DNA of 64,000 nt from Planctomycetota bacterium. Its GTDB lineage: Bacteria; Planctomycetota; B15-G4; SIAN01. Positions 28,875 to 37,169 of this stretch are shown piece after piece (position 1 is the stretch's first letter; each line of letters opens with the position of its first letter). The position numbers were made by a program, and so were the translations under genes. The DNA lies in assembly GCA_028289345.1 (NCBI GenBank), contig JANQQL010000042.1, positions 310,001 through 374,000 of the forward strand, in the 5' to 3' direction. The notes below the pieces were generated by a model, which saw only the letters and a list, made by a program, of their open reading frames with translations, had not been told where the DNA came from and did no database searches.

Positions 28875-29646
28875 GGCGGGCGAGCATCTCTTGCATCTGA
28901 TTGCGGGGATGGAGGTCGCCTTTGGTTTCCGCGAGTTCGATGCCCTTGTTCAGTGATTTGATGGCTTTGGCCAGCTTGCCGGCTTTTTCCAGGGCCTCGC
29001 AGTAGACGACCATGGCCGCGGTGTAGTCCGGCTTCATCTCGAGCAATTCTTCGAGGATGTCGACGGCGTCCTGGGGTTGATTCGCTTGCAAGTAAGTCTT
29101 GCCAAGAGTGAATCGAGACAAGGTGTCCTGAGGGTTGGTGGAAAGAACCGCTCGGAACTGATCGATCTTGCGTTGTAGAGCCTCGGCATCTGGTTTCGCC
29201 GGGGTCGGAACGGATGGTGGGGTCGGTCCGCCGGACACCAAGGAACTCAGCGAGACCGGCGCTGCTCCGGGTGCCGGTTCCGAAGAGGCCTGTTGCAGAT
29301 CGTTGCCCGCCGGGCCGCCGGACGCGATCTCCTGTTTCCAACCGAGTACGCGGGCTTGCGCTTGAGCCTCTTCGGCTTTTTCGGTCATCCCCTTCTTCAT
29401 GTAGAAGCGGGACAAGTTGGTGTGGGCCATGACCTCGTCCGGGCGAATCTCCAGGAGCTTTTCCATGGCCTGGATCGCGTCATCGAGCCGGTCGACTTTG
29501 CTGTAGACCACCCCCAGTGCCTCCCACGCATCGGCGTGGGTAGCATCCGCCGCCACCGCTTGGCGCAAGCATTCGATCGCACCGTCGTAGTCTTTGTCGC
29601 GGTGTTTGCGGAGTCCCTGGGCGTACAGCGCTTGTGCGTCACTCAT
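28846..29646 (-). CDS. TPR-repeat protein
   Basis: 266 residues, no signal peptide, so cytoplasmic. Three N-terminal TPRs (about 1-105: ALYAQGLRKHRDKDYDGAIE, ADAWEALGVVYSKVDRLDDA, VMAHTNLSRFYMKKGMTEKA), a Pro/Ser-rich linker (about 115-155), then two or three more TPRs (about 165-255, SRFTLGKTYLQANQPQDAVD). It is a protein-protein interaction scaffold of unknown partner. ATG 29646 is 14 nt after the stop of the SufT-like gene, forming a two-gene operon. A TTG 18 nt upstream is possible but would start inside that spacing. Confidence 0.82.
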   Translation of the reverse strand: MSDAQALYAQGLRKHRDKDYDGAIECLRQAVAADATHADAWEALGVVYSKVDRLDDAIQAMEKLLEIRPDEVMAHTNLSRFYMKKGMTEKAEEAQAQARVLGWKQEIASGGPAGNDLQQASSEPAPGAAPVSLSSLVSGGPTPPSVPTPAKPDAEALQRKIDQFRAVLSTNPQDTLSRFTLGKTYLQANQPQDAVDILEELLEMKPDYTAAMVVYCEALEKAGKLAKAIKSLNKGIELAETKGDLHPRNQMQEMLARLSGSPSSHS

Positions 29647-29660
29647 GGCCGAAGAGCCTC

Positions 29661-30041
29661 TCAAGCGGTTTCCGATGGCGGGGGAGTTTCACTGGCTTCC
29701 CCGGCCGGCGGCGTCGTGGCCGCATCCTCTTCGGGCATTCCGAGGATCTTCTTCCCTTCCGGTGAGATGAGCTGAGGACCCCAAGGGGGATTCCACACCA
29801 AGTGCACCAGGCACTTGTCCGCACCGAGAGTTCCGGTGACCTTTTGTTCGACCTGGCGGGGAATCTCGCCGGCCGCAGGGCACGCTTGGGAAGTCAACGT
29901 CATCACCACGTTGACTTCGCTGCTCTCGGAGTCGACGTCGACGTCGTAGATCAGTCCAAGGTCGTAGATGTTGACCGGAATCTCTGGGTCGTAGACCTGC
30001 TTCAGGCACTCGACCACTTGTTCTTTGGTGAACGCGGCCAC
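29661..30041 (-). CDS. SufT/MIP18-family Fe-S assembly protein (DUF59)
   Basis: 126 residues, with the DUF59 domain at 5-100. It carries the family motifs VYDPEIPVNIYDLGLIYDV and MTLTSQACPAAGEIP, whose Cys is the conserved reactive residue. The rest of the hallmark is VWNPPWGPQLISPEGKKILG. A Pro/Glu-rich tail of about 25 residues follows. Such proteins help mature Fe-S proteins, often as a separate gene of suf loci; no other suf genes are here. First gene of an operon with the TPR protein. A perfect inverted repeat lies 45 nt upstream, between it and the divergent phosphatase gene. Confidence 0.88.
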   Translation of the reverse strand: MAAFTKEQVVECLKQVYDPEIPVNIYDLGLIYDVDVDSESSEVNVVMTLTSQACPAAGEIPRQVEQKVTGTLGADKCLVHLVWNPPWGPQLISPEGKKILGMPEEDAATTPPAGEASETPPPSETA

Positions 30042-30085
30042 GGGACGGCCTCCCTCTAGGGTGTTGATGGTATCGATCAGTCGAA

Positions 30086-30109
30086 GAATTGCGGATCATA
30101 CCGCAATTC
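30086..30109. promoter_or_regulatory. Perfect palindromic operator candidate
   Basis: GAATTGCGG (30086-30094) and CCGCAATTC (30101-30109) are perfect 9-bp arms with an ATCATA centre, lying in the 105-bp gap between the divergent SufT-like and phosphatase genes. The geometry suits a dimeric repressor serving both promoters. It does not resemble the IscR or Fur consensus closely enough to name a regulator. Confidence 0.5.
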
Positions 30110-30146
30110 CCGGGATCAAGGCCGGGCCGGCGAAAGGAGTCACGGC

Positions 30147-30626
30147 ATGAGCGATGAGGAGCGGGTCCGAGTCTTGTTCGTGTGCCTCGGGAACATCTGC
30201 CGTTCGCCGATGGCGGAGGCGATTTTTCGGCACCAGGTGCGCGAAGCCGGTTGGGAGGACCGGGTTCGGATCGATTCTGCCGGAACGGGTGCGTGGAGCG
30301 TTGGAGCGGGGCCGCACCACGGGACTCTCGAAATCTTGCGCGCTCATGGCATCGACCCCGGAGCGCAGCGGGCGCGAAAACTCACCCTTCACGACCTGCG
30401 CGAGTTCGACTGGATCTTGCCGATGGACCGAGAGAACCTGCGCGACATCCAGGAGCTGGGGCCGGCCACGGCGAAGGTGGAGCTCATGCTTCGGTTCGGT
30501 CCGGACAGCGGGCGCCTCGATGTTCCGGATCCGTTTCTCCAGGGGGGCTTTGACGCGGTGTACGAGTTGTTGGTCGATTCCTGCCGAGGGTTGTGGGATC
30601 GAATCGCCGCCAACCAAGGTTGGTGA
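30147..30626 (+). CDS. Low-molecular-weight protein-tyrosine phosphatase
   Basis: 159 residues, the normal size. The P-loop VCLGNICRSP has nucleophile Cys13 and Arg19. The general-acid aspartate lies in DVPDPF (about residue 130), where Phe replaces the more common Tyr. GTGAWSVG and the HGIDP segment are also family-like. It hydrolyses phosphotyrosine or, in some lineages, phosphoarginine; which one cannot be told. No tyrosine kinase is next to it. Divergent from the SufT-like gene over a palindromic site. Confidence 0.92.
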   Translation: MSDEERVRVLFVCLGNICRSPMAEAIFRHQVREAGWEDRVRIDSAGTGAWSVGAGPHHGTLEILRAHGIDPGAQRARKLTLHDLREFDWILPMDRENLRDIQELGPATAKVELMLRFGPDSGRLDVPDPFLQGGFDAVYELLVDSCRGLWDRIAANQGW

Positions 30627-30774
30627 TCGCTCGACTCGGGAAACCTTTTCCGGCGGCCGGACCCGATCCCGCGATTGTTCAAGATCTCCCTAGGGATTGT
30701 CCGACATGGGTGTCGGGAGAGTCGTCCACTGGTGGCGGAAGGAGGAGCCCAACCCGAATCGGGGAGACGGGGCG

Positions 30775-31431
30775 ATGAGCGCAGTTCTGGCCGCGACGAA
30801 GAACCGAGCGACCTATTGGATGACCGTGTTTTCTCAGTTGGTCAAGCTGTTGGACCGACTGGAGAAACGACCTTCCTCCCAATGGGCAGTGACCCTCGAA
30901 TTCCTCCTGCGTCGAGCGGTGGAGCAGTGGGAGGCACGAACGACTGCCAGGGAACAAGAGCCGGTCGCGAGTTTCGACGCGAACGAGTCCTTGACCGGAG
31001 CCGACCTGTGGAAAGGGGTTCGCCAAGTCCACGCCGACTCCGATGCGTTCCTTCACGATGAGTTGGAAATCCTGCTCTTGCTCGCAGACTCCATTCTCGA
31101 AGACGAAACGGACCATGGAGCTCTTGGCGACACCAGTGTCTCAGCCGATGACCTGCTGCGAGAGTTTCGAACCCAAGCGTTGATGAGCGTCGATTCCGTG
31201 AACCGGACGCGGCTGCTGCCGGCAGTGGCGCGGTCCCGTTGGAGCAAGCTGTTGACCCATGCCGCTTCCGTCGGGGAACCGGAAGCTCGCTTTCGCTTCG
31301 AGATGGCCCTTCTGCGGGTGGGTCGGGCGCTTTACGCGATGGCGATCGGATTGCGCCAGAGTGGCCTGGGGGACGAGATGCCGCGAGCCCTGGTGGCGTT
31401 CACTCTCGGCGAATCGGAACTCTCGAACTAA
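30775..31431 (+). CDS. Hypothetical helical protein
   Basis: 218 residues, no family recognised. It is predicted almost wholly helical with alternating Leu/Ala/Arg heptads, no signal peptide and no clear membrane span; one mildly hydrophobic helix is MALLRVGRALYAMAIGLRQ. I chose ATG 30775 because GGGGAG lies 8 nt upstream. In-frame ATG 30706 and TTG 30697 would add a basic, Pro/Asn-rich tail without a ribosome site. Composition and codon use match the neighbours, so it is probably a real gene of unknown role, standing alone between the phosphatase and the DUF5916 gene. Confidence 0.6.
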   Translation: MSAVLAATKNRATYWMTVFSQLVKLLDRLEKRPSSQWAVTLEFLLRRAVEQWEARTTAREQEPVASFDANESLTGADLWKGVRQVHADSDAFLHDELEILLLLADSILEDETDHGALGDTSVSADDLLREFRTQALMSVDSVNRTRLLPAVARSRWSKLLTHAASVGEPEARFRFEMALLRVGRALYAMAIGLRQSGLGDEMPRALVAFTLGESELSN

Positions 31432-31670
31432 GGGCGGTCCCGAAAGGATCGCCAACGTCTCCTCCATGGACTGACGCCGGTCGCGCTGTCCTTTCCCGTG
31501 GGGCGCCGCTTGTCTGCGGGTTTCCGCGAATTGCCCCTCGCCGGACCTGCATCGGATCCCTAGATTCTCGCGCCTCGTGAAACGACCTGCCGTTTCCGAG
31601 GAAGGGCGACACCCGGATCCGCTCCCTGATTCGATCCCCGGCCCGAACCCTCTCCGCCAGCTCATTCGCC

Positions 31671-33821
31671 TTGAACTTGTTCTTCTTGATCTCCCTGCTT
31701 CTCGTGGCCTCACCAGCTTCGGACGAGGCTCCGTCGTGTCCCATTGTCCGCGTTGCCGAAGGGATGCAACGGCCGAAGATCGATGGTTCCTTGCAAGATC
31801 CTGTTTGGTCGACCGCCGCGGACATCGGTCCCCTTCGGCAGGTCGTCCCGGTGGCCGACGGAACTCCCACCGAGGACACTCGAATTCGGTTGTTGTACGA
31901 CGACAACGCCGTGTTCGTGGCTCTGGAATGCTTCGATCGAGAGCCTCACTTGATCCGCGATTCCCAGCGCCTTCGCGATGCTCGCCTGAATCCCGACGAC
32001 CGGGTGGAGATGATCTTCGACACGTTCCTGGATCGCCGCAGTGGGTTCTGGTTCCAGATCGGCGCGGGGGGCTCGCGCGGCGACGCGTTGGTGACGGGCA
32101 ACGGCAGCAACTTCAACAAGGAATGGGACGGCATTTGGTACGGCCGTGCTCAAGTCACCAGCAAAGGGTGGCAAGCAGAGATCGAGATCCCCACTGCCAC
32201 ATTGAATTTCGACCCCGAGCAGTCCTCCTGGGGATTCAACATTCGGCGCTTCATCCGACGGCGAAACGAGGAAGCGCGATGGGCCGCTCCCTTTCCCCGA
32301 ATCGGGTTCTTCTCGATTGCCAATGCGGGGACCATTCATGGCATCTCCGGTCTCCATCAGGGGCTTGGTTTGGACTTCGTGCCGTTCGCGGTCACGGACT
32401 ACGTGCGCGATCGAACCAGTGGTCGGCGCTACACCCAAGGAGATGCCGGGTTCGATTTGTTCTACAAGCTGACCCCGAACTTCAAGGTCAGTGGGACGGT
32501 GAATACCGACTTCGCGGAAACCGAGGTCGACGAACGCAGGGTCAACCTGACTCGGTTTCCCCTGTTTTTTCCGGAACAACGCGACTTCTTCTTAGAGGAT
32601 GCGGGAGCATTTTTCTTCGGACCACCCGGAGGAGGCGGCGGCCGGGCGGACGTGATTCCGTTCTTCAGTCGCCGCATCGGCTTGGATGACGATGGCAACG
32701 AAGTTCCCCTGTCAGGTGCGATCAAGGTCACGGGACGGACAGACTCGTTCAGCTTGGGGTTGATCGACGTTCAAACCGAGCGAGACGGCGAGTTGGATGA
32801 CAAGAACCTGTTTGCCGGGCGGTTCTCCAAGAACCTGTTCGAGCAGTCCCAGGTCGGCGTGGTTTGGACTCGTGGCAATCCGACCGAAGATGCTCGCAAC
32901 GATACCTATGGCGCTGATTTCAACTACCGCACCGACACCTTCTTGGGTGACCGAAACCTTCGGTTTTCTTCGTACTTCCTGGTTTCGGATACCGAGAAGG
33001 TCAAGCGCAATGAAACCGCCTACTTCTTTCGGCTGGACTACCCCAATGATCAAGTGGACTTGTCCGCCAGCTGGAGCGTCATCGAGGACAATTTCGAGCC
33101 GGCCCTCGGCTTCGTGCGTCGCGCGGGAAAGATCTATCGTGCGCGGGCAGGCTGGAACCCGCGAGTGGGGGGAGGCATCCGGCAGATGTTCTTTCGTGTC
33201 GAGCCCCTCCTGATCACCAACGCGGCGAATCACTTGGCCACCGGTGAAGTCCGTGTGCGCCCCCTGGCCATTGAGTTTGAGCGAGGCGATGAGTTCTCTG
33301 TCGACATCACTCGCCGGACCGAGGTGTTGGACGATGTGTTCGAGATTCAGGACGACATCTTCATTCCCCAGGAGCGCTACGATTTCACTCGCTACCGGGT
33401 CGGGTTCGAGACGGCCAGCGCTCGCAAGCTTGCGCTGGAGGCGGACTACGAGTTCGGCACCTTCTTCAACGGACGCCGGGCGGACTGGAGCGTGGAGGTC
33501 AACTATCGCCCCACGCCTCTGGTCAATTTCAACGTCGAGTACAACCGAAACGCGGTGAATCTCCCCGGCGGCGATTTCGTGGTCCGGATCTGGCGCGGAC
33601 GGATGAACCTTCAGTTCACCCCGGAGATCGCCTGGTCCAACTTTGTGCAGTACGACAGCGTCAGCGAGGCGCTCGGACTGAACAGTCGCTTGTGGGTGAT
33701 CGTGAAACCCGGGCACGACCTCTTCTTCGTGATCAACCAGGGCTGGGAGTACTCTCCCGATCGATTCGCACCATCGAGCACTCAGCTCACGGCCAAGATG
33801 TCCTACACCTTTCGCTTCTGA
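31671..33821 (+). CDS. DUF5916 outer-membrane-like protein with CBM9-like domain
   Basis: 716 residues. A hydrophobic start (MNLFFLISLLLVASP) looks like a signal peptide. Residues about 25-215 form a CBM9-like beta-sandwich (PKIDGSLQDPVWSTAADIG, LYDDNAVFVALECFD, WQAEIEIPTATL). The rest is the DUF5916 region, rich in alternating beta strands ending in Phe and likely a beta-barrel: PLFFPEQRDFFLEDAG is its hallmark and MSYTFRF the typical barrel end. Probably in the outer membrane, taking up or binding glycans; the substrate is unknown. The only plausible start is TTG 31671, with no clear ribosome site and no ATG/GTG between it and the preceding in-frame stop, so the N-terminus is uncertain. Confidence 0.82.
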   Translation: MNLFFLISLLLVASPASDEAPSCPIVRVAEGMQRPKIDGSLQDPVWSTAADIGPLRQVVPVADGTPTEDTRIRLLYDDNAVFVALECFDREPHLIRDSQRLRDARLNPDDRVEMIFDTFLDRRSGFWFQIGAGGSRGDALVTGNGSNFNKEWDGIWYGRAQVTSKGWQAEIEIPTATLNFDPEQSSWGFNIRRFIRRRNEEARWAAPFPRIGFFSIANAGTIHGISGLHQGLGLDFVPFAVTDYVRDRTSGRRYTQGDAGFDLFYKLTPNFKVSGTVNTDFAETEVDERRVNLTRFPLFFPEQRDFFLEDAGAFFFGPPGGGGGRADVIPFFSRRIGLDDDGNEVPLSGAIKVTGRTDSFSLGLIDVQTERDGELDDKNLFAGRFSKNLFEQSQVGVVWTRGNPTEDARNDTYGADFNYRTDTFLGDRNLRFSSYFLVSDTEKVKRNETAYFFRLDYPNDQVDLSASWSVIEDNFEPALGFVRRAGKIYRARAGWNPRVGGGIRQMFFRVEPLLITNAANHLATGEVRVRPLAIEFERGDEFSVDITRRTEVLDDVFEIQDDIFIPQERYDFTRYRVGFETASARKLALEADYEFGTFFNGRRADWSVEVNYRPTPLVNFNVEYNRNAVNLPGGDFVVRIWRGRMNLQFTPEIAWSNFVQYDSVSEALGLNSRLWVIVKPGHDLFFVINQGWEYSPDRFAPSSTQLTAKMSYTFRF

Positions 33822-33827
33822 GGTTCT

Positions 33828-33843
33828 CCCGCCTCGAGGCGGG
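33828..33843 (+). terminator. Palindromic hairpin after the DUF5916 gene
   Basis: CCCGCCTCGAGGCGGG is a perfect 16-nt palindrome 6 nt after the stop. A second repeat, CTCCCCAA (33846-33853) with TTGGGGAG (33874-33881), follows. No T-run, so the termination role is only likely. Confidence 0.4.
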
Positions 33844-33952
33844 GACTCCCCAATGGTGCGCGCGAAGCGGTCGTTGGGGAGGGTGCACGTCCCGGAAGCA
33901 AGGACGCAGGAATCAGGCGAACTTGCTCGGCCAATTCGGCAGACTGCGACTC

Positions 33953-35668
33953 ATGAGCCGATTTGAAACCAGTGCGTGGTTCGGTGGTTTACTGGTGTTC
34001 GCCTCCTGTTCCGGGGAGCGGGACATGCCGGCCTCGGCGCTCCTTATCACCTTGGACACCACTCGCCGAGATGTCTTGACGCCCTATCGAGCCCCGGCCG
34101 CGGTGACCCCGCGGTTGAATCGGTTGGCACAAGAGTCAGTGGTGTACGACTACGCTTACACCGTGGCCCCCCTCACCACCCCGGCCCATGCCTCGATGCT
34201 GACCGGCCTCTATCCGCCGCGACATGGGGTGCGCTTGAACGGTTCCCAGGCATTGCCCGACGAAGCGGTCACCGTTGCGGAACTCGCGGCGGACTCGGGC
34301 CGGGACACGGCGGCGTTCGTGGCTTCGGCCGTCCTCCATCGAGGCTTTGGACTTGCCCAAGGATTTGATGTCTACCAGTCGCCCCAGCGCTCGGCAGAAC
34401 AGCGCGCCGATGCCTACGCCGAGTGGACGGGTGACCAAGTGGTTGCCAAAGCCGTCGATTGGCTGCAAGGGCGGGACTCGTCGCGGCCTTTCTTTTTATG
34501 GGTGCACCTGTGGGACCCGCATGCTCCCTATCAGCCTCCGGCACGCTTCGCCGACAAAATCCGCGGCAATGCCTATGCGGCAGAAGTGGCTGCGGCAGAT
34601 GATGCGGTGGGCGTGCTTTTGGACTCCCTCGAGGATCTTCAGCTCCTGCAGCGATGCACCGTCGTCGTGGTGTCGGATCATGGAGAAGCTTTCGGCGAGC
34701 ATGGGGAGCGCAGCCATGCCGCGTTTTGTTACGACACCACGATGAGGGTGCCGTTTCTCTTGCGGTCTCCGCCGGGAGGAGCGACTCCTCGCCGCTCCAC
34801 GGAAGTCGTCACGGTGGCCGACGTGGCACCCACTTTGATGACCGCGCTGGATCTGCCGGTGCCGTCGACGCTGGATGGACGAAGCTTGTTGCGAGAGCCC
34901 TCGTCCGCGGAGCGCGGAGTCTACTTCGAATCGTACTACGGCTATTCGTCGTTCGGCTGGAGTCCTCTGGTCGGCTGGGTGGATGCCGTGGGCAAGTACC
35001 TGCACAGCTCCGAGCCCGCGTGGTACGAGAACCGCAAGGATCCCGGGGAACAAAACGACGGGTACCACGACGGGGACGGTCCATGGAACGCGGCGCGTCG
35101 ACGAATCGAAGAAGTGTTCGAATTGCCAGCGCTCCGCCCGACGGCCCCCGGCGCTTCGCTTCGCGAGGACGTGGCGGCATTGGGTTATGCCGTGGCAGAA
35201 ACGGAAGTCGACCTTCCCCATCCACTCGCTCCGACCTCGCGTCCGAGTCCCCGCAGTCGAGTGGGAGAACAAGCGCGCATGCAGCAGGCCTTCGAGTTGG
35301 TCGCGTCGGGAATGTGGTCCGCGGCGGAAGGGGCCTATCGCGAGATCATTGCTCAAAATCCGCAAAACGTCAGCGCCACTCAGCGTCTCGCGGTGTGCCT
35401 CATGCGTCAGGGGCGCCACGACGAAGCGGTCGGCTGGCTCACTCCCCTTGTCACAAAAAACTCCCCAGCGGAGATCTCTTACCTGCTCGGCGTTTGCCAC
35501 TTGCAGTCGGGCCGGTCTGAGGCGGCGCTTGAGGCGTTGCAAGCATGCGTGCAAGAAGACCCGGGGCACTCCGCGGCCCGCAAGGCGCTGGCGGAAGCGT
35601 TGAGACAGTCGGGTCGAGAGAAGGAGGCGGCAGCGGAAGAGGCAAAGATTCGGGAAACCGAAAGGTGA
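33953..35668 (+). CDS. Sulfatase-like lipoprotein with C-terminal TPRs
   Basis: 571 residues. The start MSRFETSAWFGGLLVFASC has a lipobox-like FASC, suggesting a lipoprotein. The sulfatase-superfamily domain (about 25-415) has LLITLDTTRRDVL, VVVSDHGEAFGEHGERSHA and VADVAPTLMTALDLP. The active-site position reads TTPAH in place of C/S-x-P-x-R, so, as in the protein at the left edge, no formylglycine is possible. Two to three TPRs (about 440-570) end the protein. ATG 33953 is the first plausible start; the open frame upstream runs into the DUF5916 gene. The stop overlaps the crcB start. The fusion to TPRs suggests it works within a complex. Confidence 0.83.
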   Translation: MSRFETSAWFGGLLVFASCSGERDMPASALLITLDTTRRDVLTPYRAPAAVTPRLNRLAQESVVYDYAYTVAPLTTPAHASMLTGLYPPRHGVRLNGSQALPDEAVTVAELAADSGRDTAAFVASAVLHRGFGLAQGFDVYQSPQRSAEQRADAYAEWTGDQVVAKAVDWLQGRDSSRPFFLWVHLWDPHAPYQPPARFADKIRGNAYAAEVAAADDAVGVLLDSLEDLQLLQRCTVVVVSDHGEAFGEHGERSHAAFCYDTTMRVPFLLRSPPGGATPRRSTEVVTVADVAPTLMTALDLPVPSTLDGRSLLREPSSAERGVYFESYYGYSSFGWSPLVGWVDAVGKYLHSSEPAWYENRKDPGEQNDGYHDGDGPWNAARRRIEEVFELPALRPTAPGASLREDVAALGYAVAETEVDLPHPLAPTSRPSPRSRVGEQARMQQAFELVASGMWSAAEGAYREIIAQNPQNVSATQRLAVCLMRQGRHDEAVGWLTPLVTKNSPAEISYLLGVCHLQSGRSEAALEALQACVQEDPGHSAARKALAEALRQSGREKEAAAEEAKIRETER

Positions 35669-36057
35669 TGGGCTTCTTTCGAGACATCTTCTGGGTCGGC
35701 GCCGGCGGATTCCTGGGATCGGTGGGGCGTCACCTGGTGGCCGTGACGATCTTGCGACTGTGGCCTGCCGCCGCGTTTCCCTGGGCCACGGTGCTGGTCA
35801 ACGTCGTCGGGAGCGGGGTCTTGGGCATGCTGGCGGGGTGGCACTTGTTGCGCGATCCGTTCCGCCCGGAAGTGCGGCTGTTTCTGTTCGTGGGGGTTCT
35901 GGGAGGCTTCACCACGTTCTCGACGTTCTCGCAGGAGACCGTGACGCTGCTGCGGGATGGCCAATCGGCGCGAGCTTGGGCCAACGTCGCTCTGCAGCTC
36001 GGCTCTGGATTGCTGGCCGCTGCCGCGGGGTTCGCCTGGGTGCGAAGCCAGCAGTAG
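35668..36057 (+). CDS. crcB: Fluoride-specific ion channel
   Basis: 129 residues with four membrane helices, the family size. Signatures are WVGAGGFLGSVGRHLV (usually GGxxGAxxRY), VLVNVVGSGVLGM with the conserved Asn, and GGFTTFSTFSQE, the Phe-box and sodium-site segment. It exports fluoride as a dual-topology dimer. ATG 35668 overlaps the TGA of the sulfatase gene. No fluoride riboswitch was recognised upstream, as expected for an internal operon gene. Confidence 0.93.
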   Translation: MGFFRDIFWVGAGGFLGSVGRHLVAVTILRLWPAAAFPWATVLVNVVGSGVLGMLAGWHLLRDPFRPEVRLFLFVGVLGGFTTFSTFSQETVTLLRDGQSARAWANVALQLGSGLLAAAAGFAWVRSQQ

Positions 36058-36284
36058 ACGGGGAAAGCGGTCGAATCTTCTCGACCGGAGCTCCCTGGCG
36101 ATTTTGCTGTGCGCCGGGCGGTGGGGGGAGCTAGATCCCAACCTTCCTCTTGTCGGTCCAGCCCCGAGATCCACGAGCTGGTTCCCAACCGGAATCGGGG
36201 CTACCATGGCACGTTTTTGCGGCAGCTAGGTTCTCACGAAATCGAGAGCCGGAATCGGTCCTTCGGGAACCGGGAGAGACTGGA

Positions 36285-36899
36285 ATGTTCGGATTGTTCA
36301 AGAAGCAAAAGAAGCCGGTGGATCTCGGAGCCCCCATCGTCATCGTCTCCGGGCTGCCGCGTTCCGGCACCTCCATGGCGATGAAGATGCTGGTCGAAGC
36401 CGGTTACGCTCCGGTGGAAGACGGTGTGCGTACCGCCGACAAGGACAATCCGAAGGGATACTACGAAGACGAACGAGTCAAGGATCTGGCCAATCATCTG
36501 GACAAGTCTTGGCTGAAGGAAGCTCGCGGCAAGGTTCTCAAGGTGATCTCTTTCTTGCTGAAAGAGCTGCCCGCTTCCAACGAATACCGAGTCATCTTCA
36601 TGCGTCGCCATTTGGATGAAGTTCTCGCTTCGCAGAACAAGATGCTCGACCACCGTGGCGAAGACAACAAGACCCGAGACGACGAGATGCGGAAGATGTA
36701 CGAAGAGCATCTCCAGCAGGTCGAAGAGCTGGTGCAGAAGCACCCGACCCTCACGCGAGTCGAGATCCACTACCGTGAGATGATCGACGATCCCAAGGCC
36801 CAGGCTGCCAAGATCAACGAGTTCCTCGGGGGTCACCTGGACGTCGACAGAATGACCTCTGTCGTGGACAAGAACCTGTATCGCAATCGGGCCAAGTGA
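36285..36899 (+). CDS. Sulfotransferase-family protein (P-loop)
   Basis: 204 residues. IVIVSGLPRSGTSMAMKML is the PAPS-binding 5'-phosphosulfate loop, and YRVIFMRRHLDEVLASQ matches the 3'-phosphate site. The protein is short and highly charged in the middle (about 115-160). It would transfer sulfate from PAPS; bacterial members of this type are often uncharacterised, and a kinase-like P-loop protein is a weaker alternative. GGGAGAG lies just before ATG 36285. A different sulfotransferase is at 45168. It stands alone, convergent with the anti-sigma gene. Confidence 0.75.
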   Translation: MFGLFKKQKKPVDLGAPIVIVSGLPRSGTSMAMKMLVEAGYAPVEDGVRTADKDNPKGYYEDERVKDLANHLDKSWLKEARGKVLKVISFLLKELPASNEYRVIFMRRHLDEVLASQNKMLDHRGEDNKTRDDEMRKMYEEHLQQVEELVQKHPTLTRVEIHYREMIDDPKAQAAKINEFLGGHLDVDRMTSVVDKNLYRNRAK

Positions 36900-37122
36900 T
36901 CGGCTGATTCGCGATCAGCGGAGCTGCGGGCGCGCAGGACGTTGAACCAGGCTTTCAGCGCCCGGTTGGCTCTTCTCGTCTCCGCCCTCGTCCTTGCCCA
37001 ACGTCGCTTGCGGTCCGAGTCCGCCGCCGAAACGAGGATCTCGTGCCGGCGACCCGGACGAGCGAGGATGATTCGTGACTGCCGTTGCGAGAGTGAGCCA
37101 AAGTTGTTTGCGGCGAAGACTT

Positions 37123-37147
37123 CGAGCGGTTTTCACCGAGCCGCTCG
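37123..37147 (-). terminator. Possible terminator of the sigma/anti-sigma operon
   Basis: CGAGCGG (37123-37129) and CCGCTCG (37141-37147) form a 7-bp stem with an 11-nt loop, 23 nt beyond the stop at 37170. No T-run follows. Confidence 0.35.
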
Positions 37148-37169
37148 CCCAGGCCAGCGGTGTCTCGGG

